The position numbers and the translations under genes are program-made. Below are positions 23,912 through 32,077 of a DNA stretch of 64,000 nt, piece by piece. Where the stretch lies: positions 62,001 to 126,000 of the forward strand of contig DASYBU010000058.1 of the NCBI GenBank assembly GCA_036500605.1, given 5' to 3'. This stretch comes from JAFALK01 sp036500605 (GTDB taxonomy: Bacteria > Pseudomonadota > Gammaproteobacteria > Burkholderiales > Burkholderiaceae_C). The first letter of the stretch is position 1. Every line of letters begins with the position of its first letter. Below the pieces are notes generated by a model. The model had not been told where the DNA came from, did not search any database, and saw nothing but the letters and a program-made list of their open reading frames with translations.

Positions 23912-26218
23912 CTACCTGACCTCAAATGTTCCGGCCAGAGTGGCTGAGGAGCTACCGCCGGCGTACACGTCAAACGTGGTTGCGTCCTGGACGATGCTGC
24001 GCGTCGATGCGGCCCAATAGCTCAGGTCCTCAGGCTTCAGCGTGAAGTGGACAGTACGTGTTTCACCAGGTGCGAGTGTCACGCGCTCGAATCCCTTCAG
24101 CTCGCGCACCGGACGCGCAGCCGTTCCGTGTTGCTGATGGATATAGAGCTGAACGACTTCGTCAGCCTTGTGCTTGCCGGTGTTCCTGACATCCACCGAG
24201 ACTGGAACCGATTCGCCGATGGCGGCGCGTGCCTTGGAGATCTTCAGATTGGAGAAGCCGAAGGTCGAATAGCTGAGGCCAAAGCCGAAGGGGTACAGCG
24301 GCGAGTTGGGCTCATTCCAATAGCGTTCCTCGAAGGTCTTGGGCTGGTGCGTCCTCAGATGCGCGTAGGGCAGCGGAATCTGCCCGATGTTGCGGGGCCA
24401 GTTGAACGGCAGCTTGCCGCCAGGCGAGACCTCACCGAACAGCAGGTTTGCGACAGCCGCGCCGCCTTGTGATCCGGGATACCAGATGTCCATCAGCGCG
24501 GAGGGCTTGCTTCCTTTGAGATCCAGCGGGCGCGCGCTCATGAGCAACAGCACTACCGGCTTGCCTGTTGCAATGACGGCATCAAGAAGTTCCTGCTGGC
24601 GGCCTGGCAGATCCAGCGAGGAGCGCGAGGCCTGCTCGCCAATCATGATCTGCCCCTCGCCCAAGACCAGGACCGCGACATCTGACGCGCGCGCCAGTTC
24701 TACCGCGCGGTGAATCTCGGTCGCATCGTCGACTTGCACACGGGGAACTGCGCTGTGCGGGCCGGACTCGAAAATGGAACGGTGCAGGCGCTCCGGCATG
24801 GTGACACCCTGCGAGTAGTCCACGCGGACACCGCCGCCGACCTTTGCTTTGATGCCGGCGAGAACCGTGATGGTCTCCTTGTCGTCTTGGTCGAAGACCC
24901 ACGGGCCAACCGTGTCACGCGCGGAATCGGCCAAAGGGCCAATCACGGCAATCGACTTGAGTGCTGAACGATTCAGAGGCAACACGCCGTTCTCGTTGCC
25001 AAGCAGCACGGCCGTGCGCTCGGCCGCGGTACGCGCCACCACACGGTGTTCGGGATCGTTGAGAACTCGCTGCGCTTCCTTCTGGTCCACATAGGGGTGC
25101 TCGAAGAGTCCCAGCCGAATCTTTGCTTCCAGGACGCGACGCACGGCGGCGTCGACTGCTTCGACCAATACCTTTCCTTCAGCAAGCGACTTCGGCAGGG
25201 TTTTGAAAGAGGCCACGCCGAACGGCGGAGCCATCTCCATATCGACGCCGGCGCTGAGTGCGCGAACACCCGCATCTTCCAGGCTGGACGCGAACTCGTG
25301 GGTCAGCAGGTCATGCGCCGATCCGGCATCCGTCACCACGAAACCCTTGAAGCCCCAGGTGTCGCGCAGCACGTGGGTGAGCAGCCAGTGGTTGCCGGTG
25401 GCGGGCACGCCGTTGAGGCCCATGTAGGCGCTCATGATGTTGCCGGCACCAGCGTCTACCGCCGCCTTGAAGGGCTTCAGGTACACGTTCCACAGCTCGC
25501 TATCCGACAGATTGACTTCATCGTAGTCACGGCCGCCAATCGCGGCGCCGTAGCCCGCGAAATGCTTCGGTCCGGCAATGACGTGGCCCGGGCCTGGGAA
25601 GGCCGAACCTTGAAAGCCACGCACCTGGGCTGCCGCCATGGCGCTGCCCAGGTAGGGATCTTCACCCGCACCTTCGATCATGCGACCCCACCGAGGATCG
25701 CGCGCGATGTCGACGTTGGGTGCGAAGGTCCAATGAATCCCCACGGCGCGCGCCTCTCGTGCGGCGACCGTCTGGCCTTGCTCTGCCACCTTCGGGTCCC
25801 AACTCGCCGCCACGGCGATCGGCACCGGCATGATTGTTCGCAGGCCGTGGATGACGTCGTAGCCGAAGAGCAGCGGAATCTTGAGCCGCGTTTTCTCGAC
25901 CGCAATGTGCTGCAGTCGGTCGAGTTGAGCTGGATCGTGCACAAACAGAAGCGAACCGGCCCGCGCCGCGACAACTTCCTTCTCGACGCGCGCTGCCTCT
26001 TCAGGCGCATTGAGGAAGTCGAAATACTGGGTGATCTGGCCAGCCTTCTCCTCAGGCGTCATTTGCGCGATCAGCGCGTTGGCGCGGGCGCGCACCGCAT
26101 CATCCGTAAGCGGACGGTTGTCGGACTGTTGGTTCATGTTGGTGGCACTGAATGCTGGCGTGTGAGTGAGGGCTGCGGCGGCAATCGCCGTACAAGTGGC
26201 TGCAAGAACTTTTTTCAT
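23912..26218 (-). CDS. bglX: Periplasmic beta-glucosidase, GH3 family
   Basis: This 768-residue protein has a signal peptide (LAATCTAIAAAALTHTPAFS). The GH3 N-domain includes DPRWGRMIEGAGEDPYL, GPKHFAGYG and the nucleophile Asp297 in FKGFVVTDAGSAHDLL. The GH3 C-domain (VAVLVLGEGQIMIGEQASRS) and the C-terminal fibronectin-III-like domain (ELKGFERVTLAPGETRTVHFTL) follow. It should release glucose from the non-reducing ends of beta-glucosides. The family usually reads VVSDWGA at the nucleophile; here it is VVTDAGS, a small departure. The DeoR regulator lies 110 bp upstream on the same strand. Confidence 0.93.
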   Translation of the reverse strand: MKKVLAATCTAIAAAALTHTPAFSATNMNQQSDNRPLTDDAVRARANALIAQMTPEEKAGQITQYFDFLNAPEEAARVEKEVVAARAGSLLFVHDPAQLDRLQHIAVEKTRLKIPLLFGYDVIHGLRTIMPVPIAVAASWDPKVAEQGQTVAAREARAVGIHWTFAPNVDIARDPRWGRMIEGAGEDPYLGSAMAAAQVRGFQGSAFPGPGHVIAGPKHFAGYGAAIGGRDYDEVNLSDSELWNVYLKPFKAAVDAGAGNIMSAYMGLNGVPATGNHWLLTHVLRDTWGFKGFVVTDAGSAHDLLTHEFASSLEDAGVRALSAGVDMEMAPPFGVASFKTLPKSLAEGKVLVEAVDAAVRRVLEAKIRLGLFEHPYVDQKEAQRVLNDPEHRVVARTAAERTAVLLGNENGVLPLNRSALKSIAVIGPLADSARDTVGPWVFDQDDKETITVLAGIKAKVGGGVRVDYSQGVTMPERLHRSIFESGPHSAVPRVQVDDATEIHRAVELARASDVAVLVLGEGQIMIGEQASRSSLDLPGRQQELLDAVIATGKPVVLLLMSARPLDLKGSKPSALMDIWYPGSQGGAAVANLLFGEVSPGGKLPFNWPRNIGQIPLPYAHLRTHQPKTFEERYWNEPNSPLYPFGFGLSYSTFGFSNLKISKARAAIGESVPVSVDVRNTGKHKADEVVQLYIHQQHGTAARPVRELKGFERVTLAPGETRTVHFTLKPEDLSYWAASTRSIVQDATTFDVYAGGSSSATLAGTFEVR

Positions 26219-26328
26219 GAGAAGCCTTCAGAAATCGACGACGTGGGAGGGTGGGGGCGGGGCGCAGCGATGGGGTCAATCCGTCATGAGGCTCCGATTG
26301 CTGAAAGCGCCTTCATGATTGGCAAAAA

Positions 26329-27108
26329 CTAGACGCTCGGACGTTCCGCTCGCACGATGGCCGCGCAGTCACCGCGCAAGGGTTCGACATGGCTTGCCGG
26401 CACGTCGTGCTCAACGACCATGAGCTCTACGTCCTTCAACGAGCAAATGCGATGAGTCGATTTGCTCGTGAACTTGTGATTCATGGCAAGGACGACGCAG
26501 TGCTCGGTCACCGACAAAACCACCTTCTTGAACAGGGCGTCCGAATGCAGATCGGCAGTTGCACCGAACTTCAAATCAATGGCAGCCGTGCCCAGGAAGC
26601 AGCGGTCGATCCGCAGCGCGGCAGCGCCCTCGATGGCCACCGCATCGACGCAACCGCCCACCGTTGGGTCGACCATGCCGCCGAGCATGAGGAGACGCAG
26701 ATCGGGCCGCCGAAGGACGGCGGAGGCGATGTCAATGGAGTTCGTGACGACCAGGAGTTCCTGGTCTTCAGGCAAGAACTCCGTCAGCGCGAGATTGGTA
26801 CTGCCTGCGTCCAGAAACAGGACTTCGCCGGGAAGGATCGATTCGGCGGCTCGACGCGCCAGTGCTTCCTTGCGCGGGCGATCTTTGTCGATGCGAGCAA
26901 ACATGGGCTGGGTCTGACCCGACACCGGTAGCGCACCGCCATAGACGCGACGGCATCGCCCTTCGGCGGCGAGCGCCCGCAAGTCGCGCCGTATCGCGTC
27001 CTCAGACACGTTGAACTCGGCTGCCAAGGCGGTGGCCACGACGGGCTCGCCCTGATCAAGCCGGTTGGCGATGAGGTCGCGGCGGGCCAGTGGAATTTCT
27101 GAACTCAT
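26329..27108 (-). CDS. DeoR-family transcriptional regulator
   Basis: This 259-residue regulator has an N-terminal HTH (LDQGEPVVATALAAEFNVSEDAIRRDLRALAAEGRCRRVYGGAL), the family signature. The C-terminal sugar-phosphate-sensing domain contains LFLDAGSTNLALTEFLP, VVTNSIDIA and LMLGGMVDPTVGGCVD. DeoR proteins repress sugar genes until a phosphorylated sugar binds. It is divergent from the kinase gene at 27193 and upstream of bglX, so it probably controls this small carbohydrate cluster. Confidence 0.92.
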   Translation of the reverse strand: MSSEIPLARRDLIANRLDQGEPVVATALAAEFNVSEDAIRRDLRALAAEGRCRRVYGGALPVSGQTQPMFARIDKDRPRKEALARRAAESILPGEVLFLDAGSTNLALTEFLPEDQELLVVTNSIDIASAVLRRPDLRLLMLGGMVDPTVGGCVDAVAIEGAAALRIDRCFLGTAAIDLKFGATADLHSDALFKKVVLSVTEHCVVLAMNHKFTSKSTHRICSLKDVELMVVEHDVPASHVEPLRGDCAAIVRAERPSV

Positions 27109-27118
27109 GGAATCATCT

Positions 27119-27158
27119 TAATCATGCACGTTCTATCGCGCAATCGTGCACAATCATG
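27119..27158. promoter_or_regulatory. Candidate DeoR operator between divergent genes
   Basis: AATCATG occurs directly repeated at 27119-27125 and 27152-27158. Between them TGCACG (27125-27130) is inverted as CGTGCA (27145-27150). The site lies in the 84-bp gap between the deoR-like gene and the kinase gene, as expected for autoregulation. Confidence 0.5.
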
Positions 27159-27192
27159 AAAAGACAGCGCTTTCAGCAAGACGGAGACATTC

Positions 27193-28170
27193 ATGGAAAG
27201 TCAGACCAAGAACGCCAAGACTCGGCAGCAGATCGACGCCATGGCGCGCAAGGCCTTCAATGGCCTGGGCGTCGACGACGGCGACACGGCGATTCGGGAG
27301 CTGAAAGATGGTTGGTTCAATGCGGCCTACTCCGTGCGCCTGGCGGATGGTCGCGACGCCATCCTGAAGATCGCGCCAGCTGCGCGCGCTGAGGTGATGC
27401 GCTATGAGCGCAACATCATGGAGACCGAAGTAGCCACGATGCGTCTGGTCAAGCAAAAGGCGAGCATCCCGGTCCCCGCGATCTACTTCTACGACGACGC
27501 GCACGACGTGTGCGACTCCAGCTACTTCTTCATGGAGAAGATCGAAGGGGCGAACCTCGACCACGCGTCGGCGACGCTGCCGCCCGCACAGATGCCGGTG
27601 ATTGAGCGCGAGATTGGCCAGATCATTCGAGACGTCAATGCCTTCTCAGGCAGCTACTTCGGGTACGACGGCAACCCGGAGTTGCGCGCCGATACCTGGA
27701 AGGGAGCATTCCTCAAGATCATGGAATCGGTTTTCGTCGATGCAACGAGCAAGCAGGTGGTCTTTGATTTCACCTACGACGCACTTCGAACCGTCGTCGA
27801 CAAGCACATCGAGACCCTGAACGAGGTGACGAGCCCGTGCCTTGTGCACTGGGACGCATGGAACCCCAACTTCTTTGTCGAGGGCGGCCACATCAAGGGA
27901 ATCATCGACTTCGAGCGGGCGCTCTGGGCAGAGCCATTGATGGAAGCCCAGTTCCGGCCTTTGTCATGGTCGGGCGTCACTGAAAGCATGCGCGGTTATG
28001 GCAAGACCGAGTTCACGCTGACGGAATTGCGCCGTTGCTGGCTCTACACGCTGCATCTCGCGCTGGTGATGCACGTCGAGTGCTATTTCAGGCACTACGG
28101 CACCGACGAGATCTTCAACAAGTCTCGCGAAATGATTGCATCGGCGATGGCTTGGCTCGAAGCGAACTGA
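27193..28170 (+). CDS. Aminoglycoside phosphotransferase-fold small-molecule kinase
   Basis: This 325-residue kinase has the APH fold: a nucleotide-binding N-lobe (LKDGWFNAAYSVRLADGRDAILKIAP), the catalytic loop HWDAWNPNFFVEGG with Asp in the HxDxxxxN motif, and the metal-binding IIDFERALW. Sugar-linked APH-fold kinases are common. With a DeoR regulator, a GH3 glucosidase and an acetyltransferase around it, a sugar or sugar-alcohol substrate is more likely than an antibiotic. The true substrate is not readable from sequence. Confidence 0.85.
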   Translation: MESQTKNAKTRQQIDAMARKAFNGLGVDDGDTAIRELKDGWFNAAYSVRLADGRDAILKIAPAARAEVMRYERNIMETEVATMRLVKQKASIPVPAIYFYDDAHDVCDSSYFFMEKIEGANLDHASATLPPAQMPVIEREIGQIIRDVNAFSGSYFGYDGNPELRADTWKGAFLKIMESVFVDATSKQVVFDFTYDALRTVVDKHIETLNEVTSPCLVHWDAWNPNFFVEGGHIKGIIDFERALWAEPLMEAQFRPLSWSGVTESMRGYGKTEFTLTELRRCWLYTLHLALVMHVECYFRHYGTDEIFNKSREMIASAMAWLEAN

Positions 28171-28237
28171 CAGCCCGATTCCCCATCCACGCGACCGCAG
28201 GATTGCGGCGCGCTCTCCCGACCCTGAAAGGATTGCC

Positions 28238-28801
28238 GTGACCAAGACCGAGAAGCAGAAGATGCTCGCAGGTGAGTACTACAACGCCGGAGAAGCGGAG
28301 ATTCAGGCCGATCAGGCCGCCGCACGCGAATGGATGGAGCGCTACAACCTGAGCACGGGTCTGGCCAACACCCAGCGGCAGGACATGCTGAAGGAGCGGT
28401 TCGCTGAAGTCGGGGAGGGCGCGTTCATCCGGCCTCCATTCCATTGCGACTATGGCTCCAACATCAAGATCGGCCGCGGCGCATTCATGAATTTCGGCTG
28501 CGTCATCCTTGACGTCGTCGAAGTCGAGATTGGCGACATGACGCAGATTGGCCCCGGCGTCCAGATACTGACGGCTGATCATCCGCGCGAACCGGAGCTT
28601 CGTGCGCAAGGTCTGGAGTTCGGAAGGCCTATCCGCATTGGCCGCAACGTCTGGATCGGCGGGGGCGCTCTCATCATGCCCGGCGTCACGATTGGGGACG
28701 ATGCCTTGATTGGCGCCGGCAGCGTCGTGACTCGCGATGTTCCGGCCGGGGCGACTGTCGCGGGAAATCCAGCTCGTATTCTGGTGCCCAAGAACAAGTG
28801 A
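28238..28801 (+). CDS. Maltose/galactoside O-acetyltransferase-like protein
   Basis: This 187-residue enzyme starts at a GTG (28238) with AAAGGA seven bases upstream. The Mac N-domain (TKTEKQKMLAGEYYNAGEAEI) is followed by the left-handed beta-helix hexapeptide repeats (IGRGAFMNFGCVILDVVEVEIGDMTQIGPGVQILTADHP). The tail GVTIGDDALIGAGSVVTRDVPAGATVAGNPARI is diagnostic of the LacA/Maa group. It acetylates sugars with acetyl-CoA. It follows the kinase gene by 67 bp and is probably in the same transcript. It is the last chromosomal gene before the island. Confidence 0.9.
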   Translation: MTKTEKQKMLAGEYYNAGEAEIQADQAAAREWMERYNLSTGLANTQRQDMLKERFAEVGEGAFIRPPFHCDYGSNIKIGRGAFMNFGCVILDVVEVEIGDMTQIGPGVQILTADHPREPELRAQGLEFGRPIRIGRNVWIGGGALIMPGVTIGDDALIGAGSVVTRDVPAGATVAGNPARILVPKNK

Positions 28802-28970
28802 GCTGTGCACATATTTGGGTTCGCGATCGGAACGGCTCGATGCGCTTTCGGCCCAGTTTGCATTTAAGATTTTACATAATACACATTGTCGATCAGGCCG
28901 GTACTTTAGGAGGTGTTGCATTAGCCAGGTAGCCCATGGAGATGTTTAAACTTTTGGTACTACATGACTG

Positions 28971-30161
28971 TTGCTTTTCATGCTCCTCACGCTTTCACCT
29001 CAAACGCATACCCTGGTCGACGAACAGTTCTTCCCACGCTACTGGCCCGCGGTCTGGTCGTTGCTCTACGCAGGCGGCTTGGCCGCCTCGACTCATAAGC
29101 GAAAGCTGAGCTTTATCGAGGCGCTCTATGTCCACACCGAAGGCCTCGGTGGCAATCTTGACGACGCGCTCAGCACACTGGACTTCGACGCACTAGGCAA
29201 TGCGCTAGAGGCGTACTTCATCTCGCTGCGGAACGCACCTGAGCCGTCTCGGCAAGCGGAAGCCCGCTGGACTCAGGCCTTTCAGTTTGTTCGAAATACC
29301 TGCGACCGAATTGCGAGAAATCCGGCAGCAGGCAATCGAATGGAGGCCATTCGCAGCCAAGTGGAGCGATTGGACAGGCTCTATCTCGCTCTGCGCCCCT
29401 ACAAAAAACGACTGCAGCCTTCCGTGCGTGCATTGCCGACGCACGTGGTCATGGAACTACTCGACCTCGCCGCGCCGGGCTCGCCGGCGAACCCATTCAC
29501 GCGGACTGAAACACAGTGGCGAATCTACTGCTTGGTCCTACTCATGCTCTACCAGGGGCTTCGTCGCGGCGAAACGCTCACCCTGAAAGCGAATTCCCTG
29601 CAATCGCAGCGCGACGAACGCACAGGCAAGTTCCGTTGGTTGCTTCATGTCACCACCAACGAGACGGAAGATGACCCCCGCGCCGACGTGCCTGGCATAA
29701 AGACCGTGAACTCCATTCGAACAGTGCCTGTGACTGGAACGACGGCTACTGCGATACAGGCCTATTCGGACAACTATCGCGGAAGAGTCGAGCACGGATT
29801 CCTGATCAGCAGTGTTCGCGAACGACCAATGTCAATTGAGGGCGTCTCTAAGGCGTTCCAAAGAATGACAACAGCACTCTCAGTGAATGCTCGCGCCGAG
29901 CTCCTTCGCCTTACTGGATCGCCCTGCCTTACGCCGCACGCGCTCAGACACACATGCGCCGTGCTGCGAATGAAACAACTACTCGGCCTTGGCAACTCGC
30001 CCGAGCAGGCGATGTCTCACCTGCGGAGCTTCTTCGGCTGGTCAAAGACCTCGGTCATGCCGATGCACTACGCCAAGGCTGCGCTCGACGAGCGGTTGAA
30101 CGAAACCTGGAATGACAACCTCGACAAACGCCTCGAAGTACTCAGAAATCTTCCCCAATGA
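28971..30161 (+). CDS. ginA: Tyrosine recombinase, first of a trio (GinA-like)
   Basis: This recombinase has about 396 residues. Catalytic elements visible are R in YQGLRRGETLTLKA, HALRHTCAVLRM (HxxR), and the C-terminal HYAKAALDERLNETW with the nucleophile Tyr. It has the long N-terminal arm-type domain expected of integrases. The start is uncertain: TTG at 28971 or ATG at 28980; neither has a good ribosome site. A perfect AGGAGGTG lies at 28909, too far upstream. Its last bases overlap the next gene (ATGA). The gin name follows recalled GInt literature. Confidence 0.85.
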   Translation: MLFMLLTLSPQTHTLVDEQFFPRYWPAVWSLLYAGGLAASTHKRKLSFIEALYVHTEGLGGNLDDALSTLDFDALGNALEAYFISLRNAPEPSRQAEARWTQAFQFVRNTCDRIARNPAAGNRMEAIRSQVERLDRLYLALRPYKKRLQPSVRALPTHVVMELLDLAAPGSPANPFTRTETQWRIYCLVLLMLYQGLRRGETLTLKANSLQSQRDERTGKFRWLLHVTTNETEDDPRADVPGIKTVNSIRTVPVTGTTATAIQAYSDNYRGRVEHGFLISSVRERPMSIEGVSKAFQRMTTALSVNARAELLRLTGSPCLTPHALRHTCAVLRMKQLLGLGNSPEQAMSHLRSFFGWSKTSVMPMHYAKAALDERLNETWNDNLDKRLEVLRNLPQ

Positions 30162-31654
30162 CTGAAAAATCAACTTTCACATTGCCCTCAGGGGACGAGC
30201 TTTCAATCGCCGTCGCATCTTTACCGCCATTGCCCAGAACCATTCAGTACGAAGATGACTACGACGAGAAAGTTCGGACGATCAAAGTCGCTGAAGTGTC
30301 GGATGCGATCACATTGCATGCCTCTGGGTCTGTTCACACGTTGCGACTGAGCAGATACGATCAACGAATTCGACTGCTGATGCGTGCTTACCTACTAATT
30401 GCACTGCAAACGAAGGCACCGAAATCGATAGTCACTGAATATGCGTTGACGACCGCAATTGATGCGGTGGACATTGAAAGTCTTGCTGTAGCTCAGCCAC
30501 TAGAGGCTCGCCGCCTTTGGCCATCGGTTGTCGCACGGCTGGCGCCGCATGCTTGCACGGCGTTGAAGGCGCTGATGGCGTTCTTTTGCCAGAGCCGCTT
30601 CTGTCATTGGACCCCATTGCATGGCGACTTTGTCTCCCGTGCATTTCCAGTGCCAGGCCGAGACATCTATTCAACTGTCAGAGCTGGCGACTGCTTCCTG
30701 ACCGTCGATGAGGAGGCGCGCCTGGTTCGATGGATAGATGAGGCTGCGAGATCGGCATCGTCAATGAGCAAATCGGCCGCAGAAATTGCTTGCCTGGTTA
30801 CTTGCAGTTATCAAATGGGAATGCGGCCCAAGCAACTGGGCATGATCCGTAAGAGGGACTTCTCTGTTCGATTCAGCGCTGAGGACGAAAGTGCAATCGT
30901 TCATTTGCAGTTCCGAATGTTGAAGCAGCGAGATCCCGCAGCCTCGCGGCTGCCACTGCTTCGGAAGGTCAAGCGGGAATGGGCGCCGCTGTTTTCTGAA
31001 CTTTGGCGGCACAAAGTAGCTGACGACGATGACTCCTTCCTGTTTGGTTTCCGCAGCAGCACGGCGCTCGCGACGGCACTGATAGCACAGCTTGACAATA
31101 TTCTTCCTAGCGGCGGTCGCATCGCCTACGACCTGCGCCACTCGATGGCTCAACGCTTGGTGGATTCCGGCGCCAGTCACGAAGAGTTGGCAGCTGCAAT
31201 GGGTCATGCCGACTTGAGGACGGGCTTGGTCTATTTTCGAGCGTCTGCGAATCAAGCAGAGCTGGTGAACAAGGCCTTGGGCGTGTCAGAGACCTATCTG
31301 GCGGTAGCCCGAATCGCCACCCAAAGGTTTATCGATCCAGGCGAACTGGCGACGCTACGTGGCGATCAACAAGTCGCCGGCGTGCCGCATGGCATTCCCA
31401 TCTCCGGCATCGGCGGATGTTCGTCTGGCCAGCCCAGTTGTCAGCTAAACCCTGTGACAGCCTGCTATGGCTGCCCCAAATTTATGCCCGTACGCGACCT
31501 CACTCTCCACGAGCAAGTTCTCAAGGATTTCAGGAGCATCGTTCTGTTCTACAAAGACATTGGCCACGGCGAAGTGGCGTCACCCGCATACCTGCAACTC
31601 CAGCGCACTATTTCCGAAGTGCAAGGCGTGATCCAAGAACTGGAGGGCGCATGA
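30158..31654 (+). CDS. ginB: Tyrosine recombinase, second of a trio (GinB-like)
   Basis: This 498-residue recombinase has Arg in YQMGMRPKQLGMIRKRDF and AYDLRHSMAQRLVDSGASHEELAAAMGHADLRTGLVYF with HxxR and Tyr. The C-terminal region has a probable zinc-binding group (GGCSSGQPSC, then ACYGCPKFMP), a trait I also see in the third recombinase. Four-base ATGA overlaps at both ends show translational coupling in a single operon. Confidence 0.88.
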   Translation: MTEKSTFTLPSGDELSIAVASLPPLPRTIQYEDDYDEKVRTIKVAEVSDAITLHASGSVHTLRLSRYDQRIRLLMRAYLLIALQTKAPKSIVTEYALTTAIDAVDIESLAVAQPLEARRLWPSVVARLAPHACTALKALMAFFCQSRFCHWTPLHGDFVSRAFPVPGRDIYSTVRAGDCFLTVDEEARLVRWIDEAARSASSMSKSAAEIACLVTCSYQMGMRPKQLGMIRKRDFSVRFSAEDESAIVHLQFRMLKQRDPAASRLPLLRKVKREWAPLFSELWRHKVADDDDSFLFGFRSSTALATALIAQLDNILPSGGRIAYDLRHSMAQRLVDSGASHEELAAAMGHADLRTGLVYFRASANQAELVNKALGVSETYLAVARIATQRFIDPGELATLRGDQQVAGVPHGIPISGIGGCSSGQPSCQLNPVTACYGCPKFMPVRDLTLHEQVLKDFRSIVLFYKDIGHGEVASPAYLQLQRTISEVQGVIQELEGA

Positions 31655-32019
31655 ACTACGTGCTGGACTTCCAAGGTGGAGCAACTCCCCTGCCCGCCTC
31701 ACATTCGAACTTCTCAGCATTCATCGAGCAGAACAAAGGCATCGCTGCGGATGCAGGGCTTCATTGGGAAATGAAAGTGAATGCAGGGGGCAATGCCGCC
31801 AAAGGCCTGGAGTGGGACCTCAGGAGAATGGCCAATGACGGTCGCCCGAAGAAGCTGATTTTGCGCAACTTTGCGGAGTTCGACGACGCGCTTCAAGTGA
31901 TGGAGCAGCGGGGAATCCTGAACAGTTCGCGACTGGCGGGTACTGTTTCGACGGCCTGGCAGGATCTCATTAAGAGGGTCAGCCGGGATTCATGTAATGA
32001 ACAGCAAAAAGTGACCTAA
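31651..32019 (+). pseudogene. ginC: GinC-like tyrosine recombinase, 5' fragment (interrupted by transposon)
   Basis: The first 107 codons (MNYVLDFQGGATPLPASHSN to TAWQDLI) are native. Codon 108 is AAG, made from the target duplication plus the first transposon base. The last 14 codons read through the left inverted repeat until TGA. The 3' part resumes at 58,332 in the same frame. Joining both parts gives a 776-residue protein. The start overlaps ginB by four bases. This N-terminal part may be made as a 122-residue stub. Confidence 0.85.
31969..31973. repeat. Target-site duplication, left copy (ATTAA)
   Basis: ATTAA directly precedes the left inverted repeat and is repeated directly after the right one (58,326-58,330). 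Five bases is the standard duplication length for Tn3-family insertion. Confidence 0.93.
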
Positions 32020-32020
32020 G
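31974..32020. repeat. Left terminal inverted repeat of the transposon (47 bp)
   Basis: It begins GAGGGTCAGCCGGGATTCAT and ends GTGACCTAAG. It is identical to the inverted right end at 58,279-58,325 except for one base (C here, T there) at position 43. Length and the TAAG end fit the Tn4651/Tn5041 group. Confidence 0.95.
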
Positions 32021-32077
32021 CTGCTGATCTGAAAGAGGAATTCGAAAATTACCTTTCACCCTCTTCCGCCCGTCGCG

